From contig JAEYPR010000019.1 of assembly GCA_023410535.1 (NCBI GenBank), positions 124,001 through 188,000 on the forward strand: a DNA stretch of 64,000 nucleotides, in the 5' to 3' direction. Numbering within the stretch: the first letter of the stretch is position 1; the number at the start of each line of letters is the position of its first letter. Positions 17,029 through 26,438 of this stretch are shown one piece after another. The notes under the pieces are model-generated. The model had not been told where the DNA came from, ran no database searches, and saw nothing but the letters and a program-made list of their open reading frames with translations. The position numbers were made by a program, and so were the translations under genes. The stretch is from Bacillota bacterium (GTDB lineage Bacteria > Bacillota > UBA4882 > UBA8346).

Positions 17029-18225
17029 TTACTCTTTGTTCAGTGCCCGTTTGAACTCTTTCGTCAACAGCGGCAAAATCTGCAATACGTCGCCGACGAT
17101 TCCGTATTTGGCCACTTTAAAGATAGGGGCATCGGGATTTTTATTGATGGCAATGATGATATCCGACGATTGCATCCCGGCCAAATGCTGAATCGCCCCA
17201 TGAATACCGCAGGCAAAGTAGATCTTCGGCCCAACGGTTTTGCCTGTCTGACCCACTTGATGCGAATAAGCGACCCAGCCGGCATCCACTGCCGCCCGGG
17301 ACGCGCCGACGGCCCCGCCGAGCACTTCGGCTAATTCCTCGACGAATTTGAAGTTTTTGGGGTCGCCCAAACCACGCCCGCCGGAGATAATGATATTGGC
17401 CTCTTCCAAATTGATCGTCGGACCAACTTCATCGACAAATTCCAACACTTTGGTCCGCAAATCCCAAGCGATTTTAGAAGTATCCACGGTCACGATCTCA
17501 CCGTGGCGGGTTGGATCGGCAGCCAGTGGTTTAAAGACTTTCGGACGGACTGTCGCCATTTGCGGGCGGTGGTTAGGGCAAAGAATCGTAGCCATCAAAT
17601 TACCGCCAAACGCCGGCCGGGTTTGCAGCAGATTTTTTTCTTTCCCATCCACCTCAAGCGCCGTACAATCGGCGGTTAAACCCGTTTGCAACCGCGCCGC
17701 CACTTTGGGAGCGAGCGACCGCCCCATGGCCGTGGCGCCCATCAAGATGATATTCGGTTTCGCCTGGTCGACTAAGTCGGTGATCACTTGGGTATAGGGC
17801 CCCTCGACAAAATTCTCCAATTCCGGGGCTTCGGCGACCAAAACTTGATCGGCGCCGTGCGCCACTAATTTGGAGGCTGCCGCGGCAACGCCCTTGCCCA
17901 GTAACAAAGCGACCAACGGTTCTCCCAATTCATCCGCCAGTTTCCGGCCTTCACCTAAAAGCTCCAATGCAACGTTGGCTAATTTACCGTTGCGTTGTTC
18001 GGCAAAAACCCAGACGCCGCGGTATAACGACTTATCAATTGTGATCGTTTGCTCCCGCAAGATCTCAATGGCTTTAAATTTACAGGAAGAGACACACGAT
18101 CCGCATAAGGTGCAACCATCCTTGATCGTCGCCTTTTTGTCCAAAACTTCGATGATCCCAAACGGACAGCTGGAAATACAGAGCTTACATCCGACACATT
18201 TATCAATATGAACTTTGATCCCCAT
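17029..18225 (-). CDS. etfA: Electron transfer flavoprotein alpha subunit with N-terminal 2[4Fe-4S] ferredoxin domain
   Basis: The first 60 residues hold two complete [4Fe-4S] motifs (C10, C13, C16, C20 and C38, C41, C44, C48). The usual EtfA domains follow, with the FAD-binding C-terminal half. A built-in ferredoxin domain is known in CarE of Acetobacterium and in other bifurcating Etf proteins, where it carries electrons to or from ferredoxin. The ATG at 18225 follows GGAGG by seven bases; the frame upstream to 18276 overlaps etfB and is not favoured. It lies 47 bases after etfB. Flavin-based electron bifurcation is inferred from architecture. Confidence 0.93.
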   Translation of the reverse strand: MGIKVHIDKCVGCKLCISSCPFGIIEVLDKKATIKDGCTLCGSCVSSCKFKAIEILREQTITIDKSLYRGVWVFAEQRNGKLANVALELLGEGRKLADELGEPLVALLLGKGVAAAASKLVAHGADQVLVAEAPELENFVEGPYTQVITDLVDQAKPNIILMGATAMGRSLAPKVAARLQTGLTADCTALEVDGKEKNLLQTRPAFGGNLMATILCPNHRPQMATVRPKVFKPLAADPTRHGEIVTVDTSKIAWDLRTKVLEFVDEVGPTINLEEANIIISGGRGLGDPKNFKFVEELAEVLGGAVGASRAAVDAGWVAYSHQVGQTGKTVGPKIYFACGIHGAIQHLAGMQSSDIIIAINKNPDAPIFKVAKYGIVGDVLQILPLLTKEFKRALNKE

Positions 18226-18272
18226 CGATAATCCTCCGTTCCCTTGTAACCGTTTCCGAATTTGTTCGCTAT

Positions 18273-19058
18273 TCAAACAATCTTCTGATGTAAGAACGCA
18301 TCGACTAAGCTTTTAACTTGGTCTTCCGGTTCCCCTTCAAAGATCTGTCCTTCGCATTTGATATCCGGAATAAATATTTTCTGAACCCAAGTGGGAGAAC
18401 CATTCAAACCGATTTTCGCCGGATCGGCTTGAATGGTTTCAGCCGACCAGATGGGGATTTCCGCTTTCTTCGCCCGCATCATCCCTTTCAGCGACGGCAA
18501 CCGGGGCTCATTGATCTCTTTAACCACTGTGATCAGTGCCGGCAATGACGTTTGAACCCGCTCATACCCTTCTTCCGTCATCCGCTCGACCACAATCTGC
18601 GCTTCCGAGATCTCATTCACTTTTTTTACATAGGTAACATGAGACAAACCGAGGTTTTCTGCAATTTCCGGTCCAACCTGAGCAGTGTCGCCGTCAATGG
18701 CTTGCTTACCGCAGATCACCAGTTGGACTTCGCCAATATTTTCAATCCCTCTCGCCAACGCGTACGAAGTCGCCAAGGTATCCGAACCGGCAAACGCCCG
18801 GTCCGATAACAACACGGCCTCATCCGCGCCCATACCGATCAATTCCCGTAATGATTCAGCGACTTGAGGCGGACCCATTGAAAGAATGGTGACTGTCCCG
18901 CCAACCTTTTCTTTGATCCGAATCGCCTCTTCCACCGCATACATATCGAACGGATTGATGATACTCGCAACCCCTTCGCGAATTAACGTATTGGTCTCCG
19001 GGTTGATCTTTACTTCGGTCGTTTCGGGGACTTGTTTGACACAAACAACGATCTTCAC
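18273..19058 (-). CDS. etfB: Electron transfer flavoprotein beta subunit
   Basis: The 261-residue protein begins with the EtfB signature KIVVCVKQVPETTEV and contains the GKQAIDGDTAQVGPE segment typical of the subunit that binds AMP or the bifurcating FAD. It is the first gene of the etfB-etfA pair and lies just downstream of the acyl-CoA dehydrogenase gene, separated from it by a terminator. The pair probably serves that dehydrogenase. Confidence 0.94.
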   Translation of the reverse strand: MKIVVCVKQVPETTEVKINPETNTLIREGVASIINPFDMYAVEEAIRIKEKVGGTVTILSMGPPQVAESLRELIGMGADEAVLLSDRAFAGSDTLATSYALARGIENIGEVQLVICGKQAIDGDTAQVGPEIAENLGLSHVTYVKKVNEISEAQIVVERMTEEGYERVQTSLPALITVVKEINEPRLPSLKGMMRAKKAEIPIWSAETIQADPAKIGLNGSPTWVQKIFIPDIKCEGQIFEGEPEDQVKSLVDAFLHQKIV

Positions 19059-19121
19059 CAGTATCTCCTCCTACGGCAATCTTTGAATGTTCATTTGCGA
19101 TAATAAAGTGATGGATAATGG

Positions 19122-19142
19122 AAAAAGCGCCCCGTGGGCGCT
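19122..19142 (-). terminator. Terminator between acyl-CoA dehydrogenase and etfB
   Basis: AGCGCCC and GGGCGCT make a seven-bp GC stem with a CGT loop, followed on the minus strand by TTTTT. It lies ten bases after the acyl-CoA dehydrogenase stop, so etfBA may be made from its own promoter or from partial read-through. Confidence 0.75.
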
Positions 19143-19151
19143 GTGGGTTGT

Positions 19152-20312
19152 TTATTTATGAGAAGAATACTCTTTGATCAATTCGAGCGCGATGATATTC
19201 CGTTGAATTTGGTTGGTCCCTTCGTAAATCTGCGTGATCTTGGCGTCGCGCATCATCTTCTCCACCGGATATTCTTTCATATAGCCGTAGCCGCCCAAAA
19301 CCTGGACCGCATCGACCGTCACTTTCATTGCCACGTCGGAAGCGAACAGTTTGGCCATCGCTGACTCTTTGGAGAAGTTTTTCGCGCCGGAATCAATCAT
19401 CCGCGCCGTCGCGTAAACCAACGCCCGGGCTGCTTCCAATTGGGTCGCCATATCCGCCAACATATGTTGAATGGCCTGGAAAGATGAGATGGGTTGTCCG
19501 AATTGAACCCGTTGTTTCGCATATGTAACCGCCGCGTCCAAAGCGCCTTGGGCAATCCCGATCGCTTGCGCGCCGATTCCCGGACGAGTCCGGTCAAATG
19601 TCCGCATGGTTGCGATAAAACCAATGCCTTCTTTACCGCCTAATAAATTTTCTTTCGGAATCCGGCAATTGTCAAAGACCAATTCCCGCGTCGCCGAAGC
19701 CCGAATCCCCATTTTATTTTCTTTTTTGCCAAAGCTGAAGCCGGGAGTGTCTTTCTCGACAATAAACGCGCTGATCCCCCGCGGCCCTTTCCGTTTATCG
19801 GTCACGGCCATAACCGTATAAATCTCCGCCTCGCCACCGTTGGTGATCCATTGTTTCGTACCGTTTAACACATATTCATCGCCGTCAAGCACCGCCGTAG
19901 TCTCCATGGCCGCCGGATCGCTACCCGCGTTGGCTTCCGTAGCGCCAAACGCAGCCAGCCGTTTTCCGGAGGCGATGTCCGGCAGGTATTGTTTTTTTTG
20001 CGCTTCAGTTCCCAAAACCAAAATCGGCATGCAGCCTAATCCGGAAGCCGCGTAACTAACGGCAACACCGCTACAAGCCCGCGACAATTCTTCAACGACG
20101 ATACATTGTTCCATGACGCCGCCGCCCAATCCACCATACGCTTCGGGCAAATAGACGCCAAATAGGTCGGCCTCGGCAATGACTTTCATCAAATCCCAAG
20201 GAAATTCGCCGGTTTCATCCAATTCCAAAGCCCGGGGCGCGATCTTTTCTTCAGCAATCCGTCGGGCCAAATCTCTGATCATCTGTTGCTCTTCCGTCAA
20301 AAAATAATCCAA
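19152..20312 (-). CDS. Acyl-CoA dehydrogenase (short-chain, Etf-linked)
   Basis: This 386-residue flavoenzyme has the full acyl-CoA dehydrogenase fold: an N-terminal helical domain (LTEEQQMIRDL), a central FAD segment (FGATEANAGSD, TKQWITNGG) and a C-terminal domain with QVLGGYGYMKEYP and the catalytic-region YEGTNQIQ. The TTG at 20312 is preferred because GAGG lies eight bases upstream; a GTG at 20321 is possible but has no space for a ribosome site. With a ferredoxin-domain EtfA next to it, a butyryl-CoA dehydrogenase or other enoyl-CoA reductase role is likely. Acyl chain length cannot be told. Confidence 0.92.
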   Translation of the reverse strand: MDYFLTEEQQMIRDLARRIAEEKIAPRALELDETGEFPWDLMKVIAEADLFGVYLPEAYGGLGGGVMEQCIVVEELSRACSGVAVSYAASGLGCMPILVLGTEAQKKQYLPDIASGKRLAAFGATEANAGSDPAAMETTAVLDGDEYVLNGTKQWITNGGEAEIYTVMAVTDKRKGPRGISAFIVEKDTPGFSFGKKENKMGIRASATRELVFDNCRIPKENLLGGKEGIGFIATMRTFDRTRPGIGAQAIGIAQGALDAAVTYAKQRVQFGQPISSFQAIQHMLADMATQLEAARALVYATARMIDSGAKNFSKESAMAKLFASDVAMKVTVDAVQVLGGYGYMKEYPVEKMMRDAKITQIYEGTNQIQRNIIALELIKEYSSHK

Positions 20313-20334
20313 ACCGGTCACCCTCTCTGTTTAT

Positions 20335-20352
20335 TTCGTAAAAAATTAACAA
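20335..20352. promoter_or_regulatory. Candidate Rex operator before acyl-CoA dehydrogenase
   Basis: The minus strand reads TTGTTAA-TTTT-TTACGAA, 23 bases before the TTG start. The clostridial Rex consensus is TTGTTAA-N4-TTAACAA, so 12 of 14 positions match. It lies downstream of the predicted promoter, where a repressor would block elongation. The rex gene is in this window at 42.7 kb. Confidence 0.45.
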
Positions 20353-20381
20353 ATTCGTGGCAGAAATCACAAATTATTTTC

Positions 20382-20411
20382 AGTCTACCATAATCGTCAA
20401 AAAGTTGTCAA
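20382..20411 (-). promoter_or_regulatory. Promoter of the acyl-CoA dehydrogenase gene
   Basis: On the minus strand a perfect TTGACA (20406-20411) is 18 bases from TAGACT (20382-20387), a fair -10. It stands about 70 bases before the start codon. Confidence 0.6.
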
Positions 20412-20452
20412 GCAAGGAGCATCTGCGCCTAATATCCACGTAAAGACTGCCT

Positions 20453-21373
20453 CTATATTTTAATCTTTGTTTGCGGCCAGAGTTTATGCATCCAAAGCCA
20501 TTGATCGGGATACGCTTCAATTACCTCTTCCAAAAGCTTGATGAATCGGGTGGCATTAATCTGGAGATCTTGTTCATAATCTCCGGTTTTGGTCAGTTCG
20601 ATCTCTTCCGATACGACTAGACGAAATGTCCCGTCCGCTTCGCGCACCATATAGGTTAAAAGCACCGGGGTATCGGTTTTGAGCGCGAATTCGGCGGCGC
20701 CGGGCGGAAAATTTGCCGTTCGACCGAACATTTCAATGGCGACGCCGCGCCGGGTAGCCTGATCAATCAAAAAAGGGACCATCTCGTTTTTACGCAACGC
20801 CAAAATAACCGGCCGTAAAAAACCCGTGCGAGAGATCACTTTCATCCCGGCCGATTGCCGCCGTTCTTGAATGATCGCGTTCACCAGCGGGTTGGATTGA
20901 TTTTTCACCAGCGGACTCAGTTGATAGCCGACTGACGACAAGTAGAGTCCGAGCAGTTCCCAGTTCCCAAGGTGCGCCATGACCAGGATGGCTCCCTTTT
21001 TCTTTGCAAGAACCTTCTCAATATTGGCGGCGCCCTCTAAGACGACTCGCTCCTTTAACGCTTCAAATCCCCGCGAATAGTAATATAAAAACTCACTTCC
21101 CAGCAAGCCCATGTTCTCCCAGACCTGACGCGCCAATTGACGGGAGGCGCGACCGGAAAGATAGCCATGCTCCTGGGCCGCAGCAATGTTTTCAACCGTT
21201 AAACGGCGCCGCGACGGTAAAATGGCATACGCCAGCCAGCCAATTCTCTTACCGACCCAACATCCCCAACCATAGGGAATGATCCGGATACAGTTCAAAA
21301 ATAGCTTAAACCAAAAATATTCGATTCGATTGGTTAATTCCGAACGTTTCTTTTTGGACATACGATTCCTCAC
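20453..21373 (-). CDS. LpxL/HtrB-like lipid A acyltransferase family protein
   Basis: This 306-residue protein matches the bacterial lipid A biosynthesis acyltransferase family, which adds secondary acyl chains to Kdo-lipid A. An N-terminal hydrophobic stretch is followed by the catalytic HLGNWE motif (H-x4-E) near residue 133 and by a PFLIDQ segment typical of the family. It overlaps kdsD by four bases and ends the lipid A/Kdo gene run. Acyl-chain and acceptor specificity are inferred from context only. Confidence 0.85.
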   Translation of the reverse strand: MRNRMSKKKRSELTNRIEYFWFKLFLNCIRIIPYGWGCWVGKRIGWLAYAILPSRRRLTVENIAAAQEHGYLSGRASRQLARQVWENMGLLGSEFLYYYSRGFEALKERVVLEGAANIEKVLAKKKGAILVMAHLGNWELLGLYLSSVGYQLSPLVKNQSNPLVNAIIQERRQSAGMKVISRTGFLRPVILALRKNEMVPFLIDQATRRGVAIEMFGRTANFPPGAAEFALKTDTPVLLTYMVREADGTFRLVVSEEIELTKTGDYEQDLQINATRFIKLLEEVIEAYPDQWLWMHKLWPQTKIKI

Positions 21374-22356
21374 ATTTTCATCCCGGTTAAACCTTGAATG
21401 ATATCATGGAGATGAATAATCCCAACGACCTTCCCCGTTTTGTCAACAACCGGCAATACCGTGATGTGTTTTTCCTCCATCACATGCATTGCTTCAGCTG
21501 CCAACTTTTCAGGATAAATAAAGCGGGGATTCTGTTTCATGACTTGGGCAACCGTTAATCCTAACGGGTTATCATAATTAGTAAGGATCCTGCGTAAATC
21601 TCCATCAGTAATAATTCCCACCAAATGCTCCTGTTCATCAACGACAAGCGCTGCACCGTGATTGCCGTGAGCAGTTATGACAATCACCGCGTCTTTAATT
21701 GTCTTTTCACCGGTAATAATCGGGATATTTTCACCGGTATGCATCAATTTTTCTACGGACAGCAATAGTTTTCTTCCGAGCGAACCCCCGGGATGATACA
21801 GTGCAAAATCCTCAGCTTGAAAATTACGGGCATTCAAGAGCACCACCGCCAAGGCATCCCCAAGCGCTAAGGTCGCGGTGGTGCTGGCGGTTGGGGCGAG
21901 GCCTAACGGACAAGCTTCCCGTTCAACTTTTACTTCCAGTACATAATCGCTGTTTTGGGCGAGGGACGATTCCCGGTTTCCCGTCATGCAGATAATCGGC
22001 GTTCCCAAAATTTTTAAAGTCGGTAAGATCGCCAGGACCTCTTCAACCTGTCCGCTGCTGGAGATGGCGATCACAATATCCGACGGGGTCACCATTCCCA
22101 AATCCCCATGCACTCCTTCGCCGGGGTGCAAAAAGAACGATGGGGTTCCGGTACTCGCCAATGTTGCGGCAATTTTCCGGCCGATCAGACCGGATTTTCC
22201 CATTCCGGTGACAACCACCCGACCGGCGCATCCTAATATCAAATCCACAACCTGGACGAAGCTTTCATCAAGGCAAGCGGCGATCCGGTTAACTGCTTCC
22301 GCTTCAATCCGCAATACCTCTTTGGCTTGTTCCAGATAAACATGTTCCTGACTCAC
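21370..22356 (-). CDS. kdsD: D-arabinose-5-phosphate isomerase (KpsF/GutQ family)
   Basis: The enzyme converts ribulose 5-phosphate to arabinose 5-phosphate, the first committed precursor of Kdo. A SIS domain (GMGKSGLIGRKIA, then AISSSGQVEEV) is followed by two CBS domains, as in all KdsD proteins. At 328 residues it has the standard length. It is next to kdsA, which fixes the Kdo role over the alternative gut or capsule paralogs. Confidence 0.95.
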   Translation of the reverse strand: MSQEHVYLEQAKEVLRIEAEAVNRIAACLDESFVQVVDLILGCAGRVVVTGMGKSGLIGRKIAATLASTGTPSFFLHPGEGVHGDLGMVTPSDIVIAISSSGQVEEVLAILPTLKILGTPIICMTGNRESSLAQNSDYVLEVKVEREACPLGLAPTASTTATLALGDALAVVLLNARNFQAEDFALYHPGGSLGRKLLLSVEKLMHTGENIPIITGEKTIKDAVIVITAHGNHGAALVVDEQEHLVGIITDGDLRRILTNYDNPLGLTVAQVMKQNPRFIYPEKLAAEAMHVMEEKHITVLPVVDKTGKVVGIIHLHDIIQGLTGMKM

Positions 22357-22382
22357 AACAAAGACCTCGCTCTATTTTGTCG

Positions 22383-23195
22383 TTAGATTTCCGCTTTCAC
22401 CGTCTGATCGATCTTCACCAGCGTCCGTAATAACGCTTCCACCTTTGAAAGTTCCAGCATGTTCGGACCATCGGACTTGGCGCAATCGGGATTATCATGG
22501 ACTTCCAAAAATAAGCCGTCCACTCCGGTAGCGACCGCCGCCCGGCAGAGATACGGCACCATTCGCCGGTCGCCGCCGGTTGCTTTACCAAGGCCGCCCG
22601 GTTCCTGCACGCTATGGGTTCCGTCGAAAACCACCGGCACTCCCAACGAACGCATAATCGGCAACCCGCGCATATCCACAACCAAACGGTTATATCCGAA
22701 GGAAACTCCGCGCTCGGTTAAGAATACTTGATTATTCCCGGTCGCCTGCACCTTTTCGATGGGGTTTTTCATATCTTCCGGAGCGCTGAACTGCCCTTTT
22801 TTTATGTTGATAATCCGTCCGGTAGCGGCAGCCGCCACGATCAAATCGGTTTGACGGGATAAAAACGCCGGAATCTGAATGATGTCCAAGACTTCCGCCG
22901 CCGCTTTAACTTGCGTTACACAATGGACATCGGATAGAACCGGCAATTGCAGTTCTTCTTTAATTCGCTGCAGGATCGCCAACCCTTTTTCCAGCCCCAC
23001 CCCGCGGAAAGAGTTAAAGGAGGTACGGTTGGCTTTGTCGTAGGAAGCTTTAAAAACATATTTCATTCCAACTGCTTCGGTGATTTTTTTCAGTTCAACC
23101 GCCATTTTATACGCGTGTTCTTCCGATTCGATCACACAAGGCCCGGCAATCAACAATAAGCCTTGGCCAAATAACTCATCAATCTTTGCAAACAT
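22383..23195 (-). CDS. kdsA: 3-deoxy-D-manno-octulosonate 8-phosphate synthase
   Basis: The enzyme condenses arabinose 5-phosphate with phosphoenolpyruvate. The LLIAGPCVIES, KASYDKANRTS and DVHCVTQ motifs are characteristic. The conserved Cys near the N-terminus (GPC) does not by itself settle whether this is the metal-dependent class. The length of 270 residues is normal. No kdsC phosphatase gene lies between kdsD, kdsA and kdsB, although many clusters have one. Confidence 0.96.
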   Translation of the reverse strand: MFAKIDELFGQGLLLIAGPCVIESEEHAYKMAVELKKITEAVGMKYVFKASYDKANRTSFNSFRGVGLEKGLAILQRIKEELQLPVLSDVHCVTQVKAAAEVLDIIQIPAFLSRQTDLIVAAAATGRIINIKKGQFSAPEDMKNPIEKVQATGNNQVFLTERGVSFGYNRLVVDMRGLPIMRSLGVPVVFDGTHSVQEPGGLGKATGGDRRMVPYLCRAAVATGVDGLFLEVHDNPDCAKSDGPNMLELSKVEALLRTLVKIDQTVKAEI

Positions 23196-23264
23196 TCAAT
23201 ATCACCTCAAAATAGTTTGTATTCCATCCGAATCTTACACCGACGGTAAGAGAGTGCAAGGGCG

Positions 23265-24005
23265 TTAATTAAAATGATAGTTTTTATTCTCTAAAATTGC
23301 CCGGACCCGTTCCAAGTCATCCGGCGTGTCCACACCGACCGAATCTTGAGCCACCTCGATAACTTGAATCCGGTAACCGTACGATAAGACCCGCAATTGT
23401 TCCAAGGATTCGGCCAGTTCCAATTGGCTCTGGGGCAACTCGACATATTTCAATAGAAAATCGCGGCGATAGCCGTAAAGACCCACATGTTTCCAATATC
23501 GGGCCGCTTCTTTTTTGCGCGGATAGGGAATGGGCGAACGCGAAAAATAGAGCGCCAGCCCATTTTCGTCGGTAACTACCTTTACCACCGAGGGTTCGTC
23601 AATTTGGGCCTGCTCCACCAGCCGAACTTTCGCCGTTGACATCGACAGATCGGAATTATCCATCAAAGGCCGGACAATTGAATCAACGACCTCGCCTTGG
23701 ATTAACGGTTCATCACCTTGAATGTTAATGACCAGATCGCACTGATGCCGCCGCGCCACCTCCGCCAATCGGTCAGTGCCGGTCGGATGGTTGGCGGAGG
23801 TCATTTCGACTGCACCGCCAAATTGTTTTACCGCATCGAAGATGCGTTGGTCATCGGTCGCAACAACGATCTCATCCACCAGAGTTGCGGTATGCGCCGC
23901 CTCATATACCCATTGGATCATCGGCTTTCCGGCAATCTGCAATAGTGGTTTTCCAGGTAAACGAGTCGATTGATACCGGGCAGGAATCACACCTAATACC
24001 TTCAT
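23265..24005 (-). CDS. kdsB: CMP-Kdo synthetase (3-deoxy-manno-octulosonate cytidylyltransferase)
   Basis: The enzyme activates Kdo with CTP. The N-terminal IPARYQSTRLPGKPL nucleotide-binding segment and the VINIQGDEPLI metal-binding motif are both visible. The length of 246 residues is typical. It follows lpxK by seven bases and is part of the same minus-strand run. Confidence 0.96.
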   Translation of the reverse strand: MKVLGVIPARYQSTRLPGKPLLQIAGKPMIQWVYEAAHTATLVDEIVVATDDQRIFDAVKQFGGAVEMTSANHPTGTDRLAEVARRHQCDLVINIQGDEPLIQGEVVDSIVRPLMDNSDLSMSTAKVRLVEQAQIDEPSVVKVVTDENGLALYFSRSPIPYPRKKEAARYWKHVGLYGYRRDFLLKYVELPQSQLELAESLEQLRVLSYGYRIQVIEVAQDSVGVDTPDDLERVRAILENKNYHFN

Positions 24006-24012
24006 GATTGAA

Positions 24013-25149
24013 TCAACCTTTCTTTTGGAGCGTCACCAAAACTTGCTCCAATATGTTTGGAGGGTGAACAGTGAAGTCCAATGTCAGAATCAAAACCTTT
24101 AATCCCGCTTGTTGAAACAGCCGGTTATAACCGTTTAGTTTGACTGCATCTTTGGCGGTAACGATTATTTCTTTCAGCCCAACCGAATTGATGTTTTGAA
24201 TCAATTCGGCGATGGCTGCTTCAGACCAATGATAATGATCGGGAAAAAGCCATTGTTGTTCCAAGACCGGTTCAAATGCGCGAATTGTCTGAAGCAACTG
24301 TTCCGGATTTCCGATGGCGGTAGCGATGCCGATCCGACGGCCTTTTAGGTACCGGTTGGCGGGTTGTCCCAATTTGCCCTGATCCCAGTCTTCCATCGCG
24401 ACAACTTCCGGTTCGACCGGATTGGCCATACCAATTTGCGCCTCGGGATTTAGCTGTTTTAGCCTTGTGGTCAACTGGTCTAAATCTGCACTCGCCAGAT
24501 GTTGAGTTCGCGTAAGCAGGATCACTTTCCCCCGCCGCAGCCCCCGCACCGGCTCCCGCAGAATTCCCCGCGGGATTAAATGCCCGTTGTCAAAAGGTCT
24601 CCTGGCGTCAAGCAAAATAATATCCAGATCGCGTTGGAGTCCCCAATATTGTAGCCCATCATCTAAAATAAAACAATCGATTCCGGAATGTCCGGCGAGC
24701 GCCCGGCGACCCATGGCGTAGCGGTCTCTACCAACCGCAACGGTCAAATCGGGCAGCAACTTGGCGATAAGGTAGGGTTCGTCCCCGACATGCTCGGGTA
24801 AGCGCTGTTCGAGATCAGAATGGCTAAAGACCATCCCCGCTTCCTGAGCCTTACCTCCATAACCGCGAGTCAAAACAGCCGGATGATAGCCGGCCGCTTG
24901 AAGCTGCTTGGCCAACCAAACTACGGTGGGCGTTTTCCCGGTCCCGCCGGCGACGAGGTTACCGATACTAAGAACCGGCACTGGCAAACGCCGAGGCCGG
25001 GTCGATAAACGATGCAACTGCAACAGCAGCCAATAAACGCCTTCCAGGAGGGTCAATAAGAGCAAGACCAACCTGGCGATCAGGCCGCTTTGCTCACCGG
25101 CAATCACTTGGGTTAAGTATTGGACAAGCGGTGTATCCTGGCGATTCAA
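24013..25149 (-). CDS. lpxK: Tetraacyldisaccharide 4'-kinase
   Basis: The kinase phosphorylates the 4' position of the lipid A disaccharide at the inner membrane. An N-terminal hydrophobic anchor (about residues 23-45) precedes the P-loop AGGTGKT (67-73), and the ILDDGLQYWGLQRD segment is typical of the family. The length of 378 residues is slightly above the usual 330. It overlaps waaA by four bases. This gene is diagnostic for lipid A synthesis. Confidence 0.95.
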   Translation of the reverse strand: MNRQDTPLVQYLTQVIAGEQSGLIARLVLLLLTLLEGVYWLLLQLHRLSTRPRRLPVPVLSIGNLVAGGTGKTPTVVWLAKQLQAAGYHPAVLTRGYGGKAQEAGMVFSHSDLEQRLPEHVGDEPYLIAKLLPDLTVAVGRDRYAMGRRALAGHSGIDCFILDDGLQYWGLQRDLDIILLDARRPFDNGHLIPRGILREPVRGLRRGKVILLTRTQHLASADLDQLTTRLKQLNPEAQIGMANPVEPEVVAMEDWDQGKLGQPANRYLKGRRIGIATAIGNPEQLLQTIRAFEPVLEQQWLFPDHYHWSEAAIAELIQNINSVGLKEIIVTAKDAVKLNGYNRLFQQAGLKVLILTLDFTVHPPNILEQVLVTLQKKG

Positions 25150-26438
25150 GCTTCCCTCTCCAAAAGATCGGCAATCAGGCGGACACTGTTCGCGGCGGCG
25201 CCTTGATTAGCAATCACGGCTTGTCTGGCCTTTTCTGCCAATATTTCATAACGTTGCCGATCGGTAATAAGTTCCTTAACGGTTTGGGCCAATTCCGCGG
25301 CATCGGCTACTGTTATCCCGGCGCTAACGGCCTCCAGTAATTCTTTACTCTCCTGCTGGCCGTGCATATATGGTCCGAAAATCACCGGTTTGCGTTGCAC
25401 CGCTGCCTCGACCACATTATGACCGCCAATATCGACTAGGCTGCCGCCGACAAAAACCGCGTCGGCCACCGCGTAAGACAAGCCCAATTCACCAAAGGTA
25501 TCAAGCAATAAAACTTGAGGAGTTTCGGGAACATCCACGGCAGTACGGCATACAAACTTCAAATCCGCCGCCGTTAATAACTGTGCCACCTCGTCTGCCC
25601 GGTCGGGATGACGCGGAGCGAGAATCAGATAATAGGACCGCTGCTTAAGGAGTTCGCGATAGGCCGCGATCACCTGTTCTTCCTCGCCATGGTGGGTACT
25701 GGCGGCGGTAAATATCGGCACTTCGCCGTTCCAACCATATTGGTTACGGAATGCTTCCAAAACCTCCGGCGTAAAAACCGGATAGGCTTGATCAAATTTG
25801 GCGTTTCCGGTCACCATAATCCGGTCCAACGGCGCTCCCAAGGTCCCAATGCGGTTGGCGTCCTCCGCTGATTGCATTGCCAGGAGATCCAGTTGGGATA
25901 AGACCACTTTTAAAAAGGGCGTCAATTTTAAGTATTTACCATAGGAGCGGTTGCTGATTCGACCGTTCACCATGACGACCTTGGCGCCGGATTGCCGACA
26001 GTAGCGAATCGCATTCGGCCAAATCTCGGTTTCGATCATCACGAACAGTTTCGGCTGAACCCGCTTAACAAAGCTTTTAATAAACAGTGGAAAGTCAAAC
26101 GGGAAATACGTGATTGGGGTGGTCGCGCCGAGTAATTTTTGAGCCATCGCTTGACCGGTCGGGGTAGTCGTAGTGAAGACCACTTGATAATCGGGCAACA
26201 TCTCTCGTAACTTATTGACAATACAATGGGCGACAACAGTCTCGCCCACCGAAACCGCCTGGACCCAGATGACCGGGGCCTGCAGTTGTTTGACGAATTC
26301 CGGGGTTAAATTATGAAAATAAGGCAAGACCGGCCGTTTTAAGACAATGTTCCGAATGATAAAATAGGGAATGAAAAAAAGCGAAATCAGCGTCAGAAAT
26401 GAATTGTAGAGGAGATAATTTATTTTGAGTTTACCCAT
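25146..26438 (-). CDS. waaA: Kdo transferase (3-deoxy-D-manno-octulosonic acid transferase)
   Basis: This GT30 glycosyltransferase moves Kdo from CMP-Kdo to the lipid A precursor at the inner membrane. An N-terminal membrane anchor (about residues 8-30) is followed by the VQAVSVGE and ETEIWPN motifs and the C-terminal nucleotide-binding half with GGHNVVEAA. The length of 430 residues is normal. The number of Kdo units added cannot be told. It overlaps its neighbours by 4 and 19 bases, so the cluster is one transcription unit. Confidence 0.95.
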   Translation of the reverse strand: MGKLKINYLLYNSFLTLISLFFIPYFIIRNIVLKRPVLPYFHNLTPEFVKQLQAPVIWVQAVSVGETVVAHCIVNKLREMLPDYQVVFTTTTPTGQAMAQKLLGATTPITYFPFDFPLFIKSFVKRVQPKLFVMIETEIWPNAIRYCRQSGAKVVMVNGRISNRSYGKYLKLTPFLKVVLSQLDLLAMQSAEDANRIGTLGAPLDRIMVTGNAKFDQAYPVFTPEVLEAFRNQYGWNGEVPIFTAASTHHGEEEQVIAAYRELLKQRSYYLILAPRHPDRADEVAQLLTAADLKFVCRTAVDVPETPQVLLLDTFGELGLSYAVADAVFVGGSLVDIGGHNVVEAAVQRKPVIFGPYMHGQQESKELLEAVSAGITVADAAELAQTVKELITDRQRYEILAEKARQAVIANQGAAANSVRLIADLLEREA

